Assembly: GCA_016841825.1 (NCBI GenBank)
Contig: JAENYK010000004.1
Coordinates: 186,001-250,000, forward strand
Direction: 5' to 3'
Length of the DNA stretch: 64,000 nt
Source of the DNA: Halothermothrix sp.
Lineage (GTDB): Bacteria > Bacillota > Halanaerobiia > DY22613
Within the stretch, counting starts at the first letter, position 1. Every line of letters starts with the position of its first letter. The position numbers were made by a program, and so were the translations under genes. The notes under the pieces were generated by a model. The model saw nothing but the letters and a program-made list of their open reading frames with translations, ran no database searches and had not been told where the DNA came from. Of the stretch, positions 51,689 through 60,576 are shown piece after piece.

Positions 51689-52514
51689 ACTGGTTATTAC
51701 ACAAGATAAAAAGGCTAATTCGACAAAGACTGAAATCAAGATCGGAGATCTTACCATAGGTAAAGATTTTTTGATGATTGCAGGTCCATGTAGCATTGAA
51801 TCTGAAGAACAGATCATGAAAGTTGCTAAGGCTGTTAAAGCTGCAGGTGCAAATATGTTACGGGGTGGTGCATATAAGCCGAGAACTTCTCCTTATTCTT
51901 TCCAGGGTCTGGGAAGGCTAGGCCTTCAGTATCTTAGTAAAGCAGGACTGGAAACTGGACTTCCGATTATAACAGAAGTGGTTGATACAAGAGATGTTTA
52001 TCTGATTAGTGAATATGCTGATGTACTTCAGATCGGAGCCCGGAATATGCAAAATTATTCTTTGCTTGTTGAAGTCGGAAAAGTTAGGAAACCTGTTCTA
52101 TTGAAAAAAGGTATGAATGCCACCATTGAAGAATGGCTCAATTGTGCAGAGTATATTATGAAAGCAGGAAACCCAAATGTTATTCTGTGTGAACGTGGTA
52201 TTCGAACTATGGAAACATATACAAGAAATACTCTGGATCTAAGTGCTGTCGCTGTAGCAAAAAATCTAACACACCTTCCGGTAATAGTCGATCCATCTCA
52301 TGCTACAGGTCGCGTAGAGTTGATCCGCCCAATGACGCTAAGTGCAGTCATGGCCGGGTGTGATGGACTAATGATTGAAGTTCATCCATCACCTTGCGAT
52401 GCACTAAGTGATAGTGATCAACAACTTACTCCAGATCAATTTAAGGCTTTAATGGTCGATATTAATGAAACCCTCACTCTCAGAGATAAATTGAACGGGT
52501 ATAGCGAGAATTGA
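51675..52514 (+). CDS. aroF: 3-deoxy-7-phosphoheptulonate (DAHP) synthase, core type Ib
   Basis: 279 residues. Motifs MIAGPCSIESEEQIMKVAKA, RGGAYKPRTSPYSFQGLG, PVLLKKGMNATIEEW, ILCERGIRTMETYTRNTLDL and PVIVDPSHATGRVELI are of type Ib DAHP synthase (condenses PEP with erythrose 4-phosphate at the start of the shikimate pathway); KDO8P synthase motifs are absent. Only some 34 residues precede the barrel, so the feedback domain (chorismate mutase or ferredoxin-like) is missing. No other shikimate genes are here. A dedicated copy in a ligase/carrier cluster is odd and may serve special acid supply. Confidence 0.9.
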   Translation: MKNLKLVITQDKKANSTKTEIKIGDLTIGKDFLMIAGPCSIESEEQIMKVAKAVKAAGANMLRGGAYKPRTSPYSFQGLGRLGLQYLSKAGLETGLPIITEVVDTRDVYLISEYADVLQIGARNMQNYSLLVEVGKVRKPVLLKKGMNATIEEWLNCAEYIMKAGNPNVILCERGIRTMETYTRNTLDLSAVAVAKNLTHLPVIVDPSHATGRVELIRPMTLSAVMAGCDGLMIEVHPSPCDALSDSDQQLTPDQFKALMVDINETLTLRDKLNGYSEN

Positions 52515-52582
52515 AGAGATTAAGGACTTCTGAAGTATAAGCTGCCTGCAGCCCCGTAGACAATGTAAATAACAAAAAAGAT

Positions 52583-52633
52583 CTAAGTGGCCAGAACCCA
52601 GAGTTTTATTGGGACTAGGCCATTTAGTTTTTA
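52583..52633 (+). terminator. Terminator of the plus-strand cluster
   Basis: Outer arms CTAAGTGGCC / GGCCATTTAG and inner arms CCCA / TGGG, followed by TTTTTAT on the plus strand, 70 bp after the DAHP synthase stop. It stops transcription before the converging legF gene. From 52634 to 52826 I see nothing identifiable. Confidence 0.8.
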
Positions 52634-52826
52634 TCGTACTAGTTTAGTATTATAGCAATTATAAATTCATCTGTCACTCAGATAGTTCGTCAAATGTACA
52701 CAGTTCTTCTCTGTCTTGTCATCCACAATATTATCATGATCACTCCAGCATATGACTCTAGTTCATTGAAATAAGCAACTATCAGTGCACGATTATTATC
52801 TAATCACTAGTGCTGCGTTTATTCGT

Positions 52827-53591
52827 TTAATTGGTAATAATCAAATTTAAATTATTCCATACTCTTTTAAAGTTACGATTTTTTTTGACTAAGTAATCTG
52901 CTATAACTTCCATAAATTCAAAATCATTCTCATTATCAATATCTAATACTGCTGTATCCATCATTTTGATCACTTCACATTTTCCCTGAAAAATCCCTTT
53001 TCCACTTTTGAGAAAACTCGGAGAATAAGCATACATTGATGCATTCATATCAAATATTTCTGGGGCTTCTTGCCGCGTATTGAAATTTGATTTAATAACT
53101 CGTTCATAACCGTTTTCAGTTCTTTTTACCATATTAAAATATGGATTTCTGCGTGAGTCAGTAACTGAAAAAACTACGTCTGCATCTAAGATGAGCTTTT
53201 TTTCAACCAAAGACTCTAAATCATCTAATGTTCTAAGAGGTGAAGTTATATCCAAATCAATTACCATATCGTAATCAGTTCCATTCCTTTCCCGCATAAC
53301 TTTGTAACTGTTTCTTATCACCAAGATCTTAGGAGTATTATCCTCTGCGAGTTCGGGTTGTCTTTCAATTATTTCAATTGGTAATTTTAAGTTATCTCCG
53401 AATAATTTCATCAAGTCAACACTATCTGTATTTAACACAATGTCACAGTCGTGTTGACTATTATTCTTAATAAACATATCAATTATTGAAACAGTATAAA
53501 ATGAAAGTGGATATCCAAGAAATTTTTTTAAATTCTTATTCTTTACTCCTTTAGATCCAGATCTCCCACATATTGTAAACAATATTTTCAT
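52827..53591 (-). CDS. legF: CMP-legionaminic acid synthetase-like cytidylyltransferase
   Basis: 254 residues. FTICGRSGSKGVKNKNLKKF is the CTP-binding loop of the NeuA/LegF/PseF family; YDMVIDLDITSPLRTLDDLE and FNMVKRTENGYERVIKSNFN, then TRQEAPEIFDMNASMYAYSP follow the family pattern. It would activate the nonulosonic acid with CTP for transfer. It is the last gene of the leg operon (4-bp overlap with the upstream Gfo/Idh). Sialic versus legionaminic specificity is deduced from operon content. Confidence 0.85.
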   Translation of the reverse strand: MKILFTICGRSGSKGVKNKNLKKFLGYPLSFYTVSIIDMFIKNNSQHDCDIVLNTDSVDLMKLFGDNLKLPIEIIERQPELAEDNTPKILVIRNSYKVMRERNGTDYDMVIDLDITSPLRTLDDLESLVEKKLILDADVVFSVTDSRRNPYFNMVKRTENGYERVIKSNFNTRQEAPEIFDMNASMYAYSPSFLKSGKGIFQGKCEVIKMMDTAVLDIDNENDFEFMEVIADYLVKKNRNFKRVWNNLNLIITN

Positions 53592-54541
53592 GATAATTTT
53601 CCTTCCTTTGCAATTCTAAGCGTTGTTAACGCCATATAAATATCATTTTCATTACTCTTATATCCTTCTAAAATATCAAAGAAATTTTCTATCTCCTTGA
53701 TGTAAAATGCATTTCTATCCGTGTTAAACTTAACAACTTCATTCCCGTTTAAATATCTGATCTCATTATTTAGGATGTCAACAATTATTGTATCATCCGG
53801 AGTAAAAAGTTGTAATTCACGTATAGCCTTTTTTCCGAAATAATCTAAATGAACTTCAACCATCATATTTTTATATTTCGCAATATAAATAGAAAGATCA
53901 TCACTATCTATTTCTAAGTGTGAAATCTTTCCTCTAAAGTTTTTTACGCAATCTGGTTTTCCAAATAAATATATTAAATAATCCCATTCATGAATAAGAT
54001 CTATCGATACCCCTCCACCTTTATCAATATAGGCACTATAAGTTGTTCGATAATCAACCTCAGGTCTCCAATCAGGTAAATAACTAGAGCAAATCACTCG
54101 TGCACTATAAACTTTATCTAATCTAATATTTCTTTTTACATATTGAATAACATCTGTATATCTTAAGGGACATGCAACATAATAAACGCCATTATTATCT
54201 AAAGATAAATCAGATAATTCTACAACACTCTCACTAAAAACAGGTTTTTCTATAAACATATGTCGCGTTTTGTTGTTGTATTTTTTTATTGAATCGTAGT
54301 GTAAATGGGTAGGATTTGTAATAAATATTATATCATAACCATCTGGAACATTATCATAATCAGTGTAAATAGTAGATATAAATTCCTTTAAAGATTCTTC
54401 AATATCATGACTATTTTTTCTTCTAATTAGATCTATTGAATATTTAACTCCTCTACCTTTCAAAACCTTATCAACATTTCGAAGATGTCTTTTACCAATT
54501 GATCCTAACCCTATCATTGCGATTTTATATTTTTCATCCAT
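53588..54541 (-). CDS. Gfo/Idh/MocA family oxidoreductase in the leg operon
   Basis: 317 residues. N-terminal AMIGLGSIGKRHLRNVDKVL; the EKP motif is present (HMFIEKPVFSES) and the catalytic His region is GGGVSIDLIHEWDYLIYLFG. So it should be a working NAD(P)-dependent dehydrogenase. It is not part of the described legionaminic pathway. It sits between legF and a second family member, so it might modify a hydroxyl or keto position on the sugar or a precursor. Confidence 0.85.
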   Translation of the reverse strand: MDEKYKIAMIGLGSIGKRHLRNVDKVLKGRGVKYSIDLIRRKNSHDIEESLKEFISTIYTDYDNVPDGYDIIFITNPTHLHYDSIKKYNNKTRHMFIEKPVFSESVVELSDLSLDNNGVYYVACPLRYTDVIQYVKRNIRLDKVYSARVICSSYLPDWRPEVDYRTTYSAYIDKGGGVSIDLIHEWDYLIYLFGKPDCVKNFRGKISHLEIDSDDLSIYIAKYKNMMVEVHLDYFGKKAIRELQLFTPDDTIIVDILNNEIRYLNGNEVVKFNTDRNAFYIKEIENFFDILEGYKSNENDIYMALTTLRIAKEGKLS

Positions 54542-54543
54542 TA

Positions 54544-55521
54544 TTACGCCTCAATTTGATCGATTATTTCTAAAATTTTCTTGTCTCGTTGAAAATCGTA
54601 AATAGGATCACAACTATGTTTTATTGATTCAAAAAAAGATACTATTTCATCAAAATATGCATTTTCAACTACAAACTTACTATATTGATCTAGTTGATCT
54701 ACTTCGTCGTATAGCTGAATATTAACTTCTTGTTTGTTTTCTAAGTTAAGTATTTTTAAACCTTCTGCGGAGCCATCCCATGAAATAAATAAGTCTTCGC
54801 CAAAAATTTCTAAATTTCTAACGGGCTTTCTCGAAACAACATCAACCACAAATACTCCTTTATGCCCTGATATATGTTCGATTATTACAATGTAATTATC
54901 ATTATAATCTAAGTGCAATGAACTAATTTTATTTTTTTTGGCAATCATATTTTTAATTTGACCAAATGTTTCAATAATCCAGGGCAACTCTATAGCAAAA
55001 ATCTCTCTACAACCGTTTGTTTTTTTATCCACTACAAAAAAATCCTCAAAATTCTCCCAGGGATGCCAATCTGGTAAGTATTGACCTACATGGTAAACAT
55101 AATTTAAGTTTTTTATTTGTTTTTCAACAAATTCTTTTATTTTTTTTATTTCAGCTCTATACAAAAAAGTTGAAGACAAGAAGAGAATTCTTCCTTTTAC
55201 ATTTGCCAAATTCACATTTTCTTCGTATCCATCGGTAACTAAATTTAGCTCTGTAAAAACATGTAGATTGTTTATTAAACAAATATTAATAAGCTTATTA
55301 TGGGATAATGGTGAAGTGCAAATAAATGCACAGTCAATATAATTAGAATGCAATACATCCTCAAGATTTTCACTAGTCTTGATGTTGTATTTTCTCTCTG
55401 ACATACTTCTACGTTCAGCATTCGTATCGATGCCAATTATATTTACTGAGTTATCGTATTTCTTTATTAACCGAATTCGCCTTCTTCCCATTGATCCTAA
55501 ACCGACAACAACGACATTCAT
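54544..55521 (-). CDS. Gfo/Idh/MocA-like protein with altered catalytic motifs
   Basis: 325 residues with the nucleotide-binding start VVVGLGSMGRRRIRLIKKYD. Where the family has EKP, this protein has FTELNLVTDG, and where the D..H motif is expected it has REIFAIELPWIIETFG, so both usual catalytic lysine and histidine are missing. It may be a partner or regulator of the neighbouring dehydrogenase, or use different chemistry. 2 bp from the next gene. Similar length to the neighbour suggests old duplication. Confidence 0.75.
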   Translation of the reverse strand: MNVVVVGLGSMGRRRIRLIKKYDNSVNIIGIDTNAERRSMSERKYNIKTSENLEDVLHSNYIDCAFICTSPLSHNKLINICLINNLHVFTELNLVTDGYEENVNLANVKGRILFLSSTFLYRAEIKKIKEFVEKQIKNLNYVYHVGQYLPDWHPWENFEDFFVVDKKTNGCREIFAIELPWIIETFGQIKNMIAKKNKISSLHLDYNDNYIVIIEHISGHKGVFVVDVVSRKPVRNLEIFGEDLFISWDGSAEGLKILNLENKQEVNIQLYDEVDQLDQYSKFVVENAYFDEIVSFFESIKHSCDPIYDFQRDKKILEIIDQIEA

Positions 55522-55524
55522 CTA

Positions 55525-56691
55525 TTACACCTCACAATCATAAAATTTTTTCTTTAGATCAATTTTTCTATTTAACAAGTATTCTTTTACTGTCTCTACT
55601 ACCTTTCTGGAAGTATCCCCATTTCCATACGGATTAACAGTCATCTTTGCCTGTTTTATAAATGAATCACTTAATGCAAGATCTATTGCCTGTTTAATTT
55701 CTTCTTGAGCTGGGCTACAATTGATAACACTACTGGCTTGCAGTCTTCCTTTTTGTCTATTTCCAATATTTATCGTTGGGACACCAAAACTTGGAGCTTC
55801 TAACAGACCACTTGAAGAATTACCTATCACCATAGAACAATATTTCAGGGCACTCAGATACTTTATCATACCAAGTGACGTAAAAGCAATAATATTATCA
55901 TTCACCTTTGTATACTCATCAATAAGTTGATTTATGACGCGCCCTTTTGAATCCGCATTTGCTTTAGTGAATATGAAATTTATATCTTTATATATTTTAC
56001 AAACATCCAAAAGGGACTCTATCTGTGTCTTCGGGCTTTCATTTTCTAATGTTACTGGATGGAATGTAACTACCGCATATCGCTTAGTCAAGTTAATCTT
56101 CAATTCATTTCCTAATTTTTCTTTTGGTATTAAGTTTTCATTTAAAATATTCTCTATTCCAATCGCTCCAACATTGAAAACTCGATCTGGATGCTCTCCT
56201 AATTGGATAACCCTTCTACGATAATTCTCGGTACTTGTAAAATGAAGATAACTTAACTTCGTTATTGCATGACGAATAGACTCATCTATAGCCCCTTCAG
56301 TAGTCTCTCCACCGTAAAGATGAGCTATAGGTACTTTTTTATTCATTCCAGCCATGGCTACTGCAAGGGTTTCATATCTATCACCTAAAACAATTAATAA
56401 ATCAGGATTAAGTTTTTCAAAATAATCGGCAAATCCTATCATAGCAAGCCCCATAGATTTGGAAATCGAGGATGGGGTATCTGCGCTTAATAGAATTTCT
56501 ATTTTCTCATCAATTAGGAATCCATCCCTTTCAACCTCCTTATAGGTTAGCCCAAATTCTGGGGATAGATGTGCTCCAGTTGCTACAATACGTACATCAA
56601 ATTCTTCTATCATTTTTAATTTAGCAATAATTGGTTTCAGCAGACCATATTCAGCTCTTGTAGCTGTAAGGATACTAATTCTTTTCTTCAT
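55525..56691 (-). CDS. legG: Hydrolysing sugar-nucleotide 2-epimerase (NeuC/LegG)
   Basis: 388 residues. RISILTATRAEYGLLKPIIA at the start, LLIVLGDRYETLAVAMAGMN, PIAHLYGGETTEGAIDESIR and MVIGNSSSGLLEAPSFGVPT are family signatures. In the legionaminic route it converts GDP-diacetamido-tetradeoxyglucose to 2,4-diacetamido-2,4,6-trideoxymannose; in sialic acid synthesis the relative acts on UDP-GlcNAc. The accompanying genes favour LegG. It overlaps neuB by 4 bp. Confidence 0.88.
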   Translation of the reverse strand: MKKRISILTATRAEYGLLKPIIAKLKMIEEFDVRIVATGAHLSPEFGLTYKEVERDGFLIDEKIEILLSADTPSSISKSMGLAMIGFADYFEKLNPDLLIVLGDRYETLAVAMAGMNKKVPIAHLYGGETTEGAIDESIRHAITKLSYLHFTSTENYRRRVIQLGEHPDRVFNVGAIGIENILNENLIPKEKLGNELKINLTKRYAVVTFHPVTLENESPKTQIESLLDVCKIYKDINFIFTKANADSKGRVINQLIDEYTKVNDNIIAFTSLGMIKYLSALKYCSMVIGNSSSGLLEAPSFGVPTINIGNRQKGRLQASSVINCSPAQEEIKQAIDLALSDSFIKQAKMTVNPYGNGDTSRKVVETVKEYLLNRKIDLKKKFYDCEV

Positions 56692-57683
56692 AGTTCAATC
56701 AACTCATCTTCTTGAAAATATCTTATAGCTACTGTTCCTAATACATCAAACCATTCCATTGGACTGATCCCATCTCCAGGTCGCTTTACAGTTAAATTGT
56801 CTTCAGTAAGAGTTTCACCTTTTTTTATATCTCTTTTAGCTATTATACTTTTACGAGCAACAATCATGTTCTTTTTCTCAGATTCTGTAGGTTGTTTAAT
56901 ACCATCTCCCAAAGCAGACTCAATATTTCTGATTGAATCTACCATTGCTTTCAGTTCACCTGGTTCTAAACTGGCCCTGTGATCAGGCCCCTCCATATTT
57001 CGATTTAAAGTAAAATGTTTTTCGATTACTGTAGCTCCCAATGCAACCGCAGCAATTGGCACTTCTATTCCTCTGGTATGATCGGAATAACCAACCTTTA
57101 CACCAAACTCTTTGTTTATAGACAGCATTGCTTTTAGATTCACTTCATTAAATGGTGTTGGATATTCCGTTGTACAGTGCAAAACTGTAATTTCTCCAGA
57201 ACCATTTTCTTTTAACGCAAAGATCGCCTTTTTAATGTCATTCATTGTACTCATACCTGTTGATAAAATTACTGGCTTGTTCAACTGAGCAATTTTTATC
57301 AAATAAGGAAGATTTGTAATCTCACCAGAAGGAATTTTCCATCTACTTATGCCTAAGCTGTTCAAAAAATCAATACTATCAAAATCGAATGCCGTAGAAA
57401 GAAACTCGATATTTTTCTCTGAACAGTATTGATTTAACTCAACAAAGTCATCAAAAGAAAGCTCTAGTTTCTTTAGCATATCTTGTTGAGATTCTTCAGT
57501 TTTCGTTTGCTTTTTTTGGTAGTCAGCTTTTACAGCATTCTTTGAAACAATATTTTTTGAAATGAAGGTCTGAAATTTGACACAATCAGCACCAGAGTCT
57601 TTTGCTGTATCTACTAGTTTTTTCGCCAATTCCAAACTACCATTATGGTTTACGCCTGCCTCTGCAATCACAAATATACTCAA
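56688..57683 (-). CDS. legI: N-acetylneuraminate/legionaminate synthase (NeuB/LegI)
   Basis: 331 residues. NeuB barrel motifs FVIAEAGVNHNGSLELAKKL, VKFQTFISKNIVSKNAVKAD, WKIPSGEITNLPYLIKIAQL, ITVLHCTTEYPTPFNEVNLK, and KVGYSDHTRGIEVPIAAVAL; the C-terminal SAF antifreeze-like domain (about 275-331) contains SIIAKRDIKKGETLTEDNL. It condenses a 6-carbon sugar with PEP to the nine-carbon acid. Part of the legionaminic operon. Confidence 0.92.
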   Translation of the reverse strand: MSIFVIAEAGVNHNGSLELAKKLVDTAKDSGADCVKFQTFISKNIVSKNAVKADYQKKQTKTEESQQDMLKKLELSFDDFVELNQYCSEKNIEFLSTAFDFDSIDFLNSLGISRWKIPSGEITNLPYLIKIAQLNKPVILSTGMSTMNDIKKAIFALKENGSGEITVLHCTTEYPTPFNEVNLKAMLSINKEFGVKVGYSDHTRGIEVPIAAVALGATVIEKHFTLNRNMEGPDHRASLEPGELKAMVDSIRNIESALGDGIKQPTESEKKNMIVARKSIIAKRDIKKGETLTEDNLTVKRPGDGISPMEWFDVLGTVAIRYFQEDELIEL

Positions 57684-58324
57684 AGTTTCTTCACCTCTCT
57701 ACAAGGATTTCCGTACGCTACAATATTATTGTCTATGTTCTTTGTAACGATACTTCCCATTCCAATAATTGTATTGGAACCGATATGGACATGCTGCTTA
57801 ACAGTGGCATTCAAGCCTATGTGAGAATAGTTTCCTATTATCACTTCTCCACCCAAAACCACTCCTGGAGCTAGATGTACGAATTCCCCGATTTGGCAGT
57901 TATGTTCAACTATTGCTCCCGAGTTAATAATTGCACCTCTATTGATTACAGCACCAGCATTTACAATAGCCTGTTTACCAATGAAAACACCTTTACCAAT
58001 CTTAGCGTGCCTACTGACTTTAGATGATAGATCAATGATATTTGGAATAGAATATCCAATTTGACAAATTAAACTTAAAAGCTTTATCCGCAGAGCAGGA
58101 TTGCCAATACTACCTACCGTGATAAAAGCATAATGATAACCATCATTATGCAATTCTGAAAGATTATCATCACATCCAACTATAGGAATCCCCATAATGG
58201 TATTCCCTATACTTTCTTTTCTATCAATAACCCCAATCTCTACATACTCATTCAACTCTAGAAGACTATCTAGAACAGATTTACAATGACCACCGCCACC
58301 TATTAATAATATTTTTTTACTCAT
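57680..58324 (-). CDS. NeuD/PglD-type sugar O/N-acetyltransferase
   Basis: 214 residues. N-terminal Rossmann-like part (KILLIGGGGHCKSVLDSLLE) and a left-handed beta-helix of hexapeptide repeats (IGKGVFIGKQAIVNAGAVIN RGAI and IGSNTIIGMGSIVTKNI). The family acetylates the 4-amino group of the UDP- or GDP-sugar (PglD, LegH) or O-acetylates sialic acid (NeuD). In this operon the N-acetyl step of the legionaminic pathway is the likely job. Overlaps both neighbours. Confidence 0.85.
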   Translation of the reverse strand: MSKKILLIGGGGHCKSVLDSLLELNEYVEIGVIDRKESIGNTIMGIPIVGCDDNLSELHNDGYHYAFITVGSIGNPALRIKLLSLICQIGYSIPNIIDLSSKVSRHAKIGKGVFIGKQAIVNAGAVINRGAIINSGAIVEHNCQIGEFVHLAPGVVLGGEVIIGNYSHIGLNATVKQHVHIGSNTIIGMGSIVTKNIDNNIVAYGNPCREVKKL

Positions 58325-59360
58325 CTCTTTCCAACCTTCTTCTCATCTCTTCCATTTTATCGAATTGTCCCATATCCAGCCAGTTATTCTCACTTATTGG
58401 ATATATACCTATTTTTTCACCAATAGACTTGTATTTTTCAATAATATCTGGAAATCCAATAGGATTCTCATCAAGTTCTTCAATAACCTTAGGCTCTACT
58501 ATATACACACCCGTATTGGTGAAAAATGAAAGAACGGGTTTTTCCTTCATATTCTCAATTTCACCTGTTTCACTAATTTCTATAACCCCATATGGAATTT
58601 TAACATTTTTTAAAGAGCAGACCATCGTAATCAGGTTATTTTCTCTCCTGTGGTAATTGTATATTTTTTCATAATTTTCCTCTACCAAGATATCACAATT
58701 TGATAATATAAATGTAGAATGAATCTTTCCTTTCAAAAGACTCAAACCTCCACCAGTTCCTAAAGGTTTATCTTCATCTACATAATCAACAATATAACTT
58801 TTCTCTATCTCATTAAAATACGCCTTAATCATATTTTTCTTATGATTTACAACTAAATAAAACTGTTCGCTTCCATATTGATTAAATCGATTCATTATAT
58901 GTTCTACAATTGGAATTTCACCTATTGGAATTAATGGTTTCGGGAGAATTTTTGTATAAGGATACAATCTAGTTCCAAGCCCTCCTGCCATTATTACTAC
59001 GGGAACATTTAAGTTTCGCTTTGGTTCTATTTCTTCATCATTCCATAGCACGACCGATAGAATATTATTTTCTCTATCCAGTATGGGCAAAGCCTCAATC
59101 GAATACTTTTTCATAAATTCTTTAGCTTTATTCTTGTCTACCTCAAAAAGTGATTTGGGACTATAATTAGCAATATCTTTGACTCTGGCATCTAAATTCC
59201 CTTTTTTAAGGATCCAACGCCTTATATCACCGTCAGTAATTGCTGCAACAAAGTGACCTTCCCTGACAACGAAAAGAACTTTCTTTGCTACTTTATCAAG
59301 CTGCTTCATAGCTTCAAGCATTGTTGTGTTTTCATCTATTAAAAAATCTATAACATCCAT
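58317..59360 (-). CDS. ptmE: CBS-domain nucleotidyltransferase (PtmE-like)
   Basis: 347 residues. Two CBS domains (about 1-118, with FVAAITDGDIRRWILKKGNL and LPILDRENNILSVVLW) precede a sugar-phosphate nucleotidyltransferase (VVIMAGGLGTRLYPYTKILP KPLIPIGEIP). This fusion is PtmE, the glucosamine-1-phosphate guanylyltransferase that starts the GDP-linked legionaminic acid route in Campylobacter. Its presence indicates GDP rather than UDP intermediates. Confidence 0.88.
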   Translation of the reverse strand: MDVIDFLIDENTTMLEAMKQLDKVAKKVLFVVREGHFVAAITDGDIRRWILKKGNLDARVKDIANYSPKSLFEVDKNKAKEFMKKYSIEALPILDRENNILSVVLWNDEEIEPKRNLNVPVVIMAGGLGTRLYPYTKILPKPLIPIGEIPIVEHIMNRFNQYGSEQFYLVVNHKKNMIKAYFNEIEKSYIVDYVDEDKPLGTGGGLSLLKGKIHSTFILSNCDILVEENYEKIYNYHRRENNLITMVCSLKNVKIPYGVIEISETGEIENMKEKPVLSFFTNTGVYIVEPKVIEELDENPIGFPDIIEKYKSIGEKIGIYPISENNWLDMGQFDKMEEMRRRLERDE

Positions 59361-59385
59361 TCTTTCACCTCTTTTTAAAAACGAC

Positions 59386-60558
59386 TCAAACCACCTCTGG
59401 TTGCTTCAAACATTCAATTACATAAGTAGCATCTTCTTTACTAAGATTAGAGCTACATGGAATGTTAACCACATGTTCTAAATATTTTTTAGCCTGCTCA
59501 ATTTTATATGTCTGGCTTCCTTCATAAGGTTTTTGTTCACTGATCAATCCCCATATTGGCCTTGCCTGCACTTTCTTTGCAGCCAGATATTGAATGACTT
59601 GATCTCGGTTTATTTTATAATTTTCCTCAATATATACAGCATAAAACCAATAATTTGGCCTTATGTTTACTTTGAACTTCAAAAGCCTCAACCCGGGAAT
59701 TTTATCAATTTCTCTTTGATAAAACTCAAAATTTTCTTTTTTTGTTTGAATGAAACTTTCTAGCTGTTCTAGTTGAGCAAGACCTAATGCTGCTTGCAGA
59801 TTAGTCAGACGATAATTATAACCAATCTCATCATGAGTGTAATAAAGTTCATCACTCTTTGCCTGGGTTGTGAGATGCTTAGCTTTTTTTAACAGTCCTT
59901 CGTTATTAGAAACAATCATTCCACCACCACCGGTAGTTATAATTTTATTTCCATTAAAAGAATATACACCTATGTCACCTATAGTACCTGCATATTTGTT
60001 TTTATATTTTCCTTCTGTATAATAAGTACCAATAGCTTCGGTGGCATCTTCTATGACCTTTAAGTTGTACTTCTCTGCAATTCTGATGATACCTTCCATA
60101 TCTGCCATATTACCAAAAACATGGACCACTAATAATGCTATTATCCGTTTATTCGTTCTGTTATTTATAAGCCCCTTTCCAGTAAAAGTGCACTCATTCT
60201 CACAAAATTCTTCTAATTTAACTATATCCATTGTAAACGAATTATCACAGTCCATAAATATTGGTTCTGCACCAATATACCTGACAGGGTTTACAGCAGC
60301 AATGAATGTGAGAGTCGGAACGATAACTTCGTCATCTTTAGTAACTCCGCATACTTGTAGAGCAATGTGAAGTCCTGATGTTCCATTTTGACAGGAAACA
60401 GCCCCTTTACAATTAGCATACTCTGCAACTTTTGCTTCAAATTCGTTAACATAAGATCCACCAGTTGAAACCCACTCTGTCTCAACAGCATGCGTCACAT
60501 ACTCAAGTTCTTTTCCATGGAAGTTAGGAACTGATAGAGGTATAAACTTTTGATTCAT
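59386..60558 (-). CDS. legC: LegC-type aminotransferase (DegT/DnrJ/EryC1)
   Basis: 390 residues. PLP-binding region VYSFNGNKIITTGGGGMIVS with the lysine, YNYRLTNLQAALGLAQLEQL, and N-terminal FIPLSVPNFHGKELEYVTHA, all of the LegC/PtmC branch. It would transfer an amino group to C4 of the keto sugar made by LegB. Start behind GGGGAGG. Confidence 0.9.
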   Translation of the reverse strand: MNQKFIPLSVPNFHGKELEYVTHAVETEWVSTGGSYVNEFEAKVAEYANCKGAVSCQNGTSGLHIALQVCGVTKDDEVIVPTLTFIAAVNPVRYIGAEPIFMDCDNSFTMDIVKLEEFCENECTFTGKGLINNRTNKRIIALLVVHVFGNMADMEGIIRIAEKYNLKVIEDATEAIGTYYTEGKYKNKYAGTIGDIGVYSFNGNKIITTGGGGMIVSNNEGLLKKAKHLTTQAKSDELYYTHDEIGYNYRLTNLQAALGLAQLEQLESFIQTKKENFEFYQREIDKIPGLRLLKFKVNIRPNYWFYAVYIEENYKINRDQVIQYLAAKKVQARPIWGLISEQKPYEGSQTYKIEQAKKYLEHVVNIPCSSNLSKEDATYVIECLKQPEVV

Positions 60559-60576
60559 TTAAAACAACCTCCCCGA

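Noticed and set aside
51675-52514. KDO-8-phosphate synthase as alternative identity for the DAHP synthase
   Set aside because: The motif KPRTSPYSFQG is that of type Ib DAHP synthase; KDO8P synthases carry a different sequence with an FKASFDKANR-type stretch.
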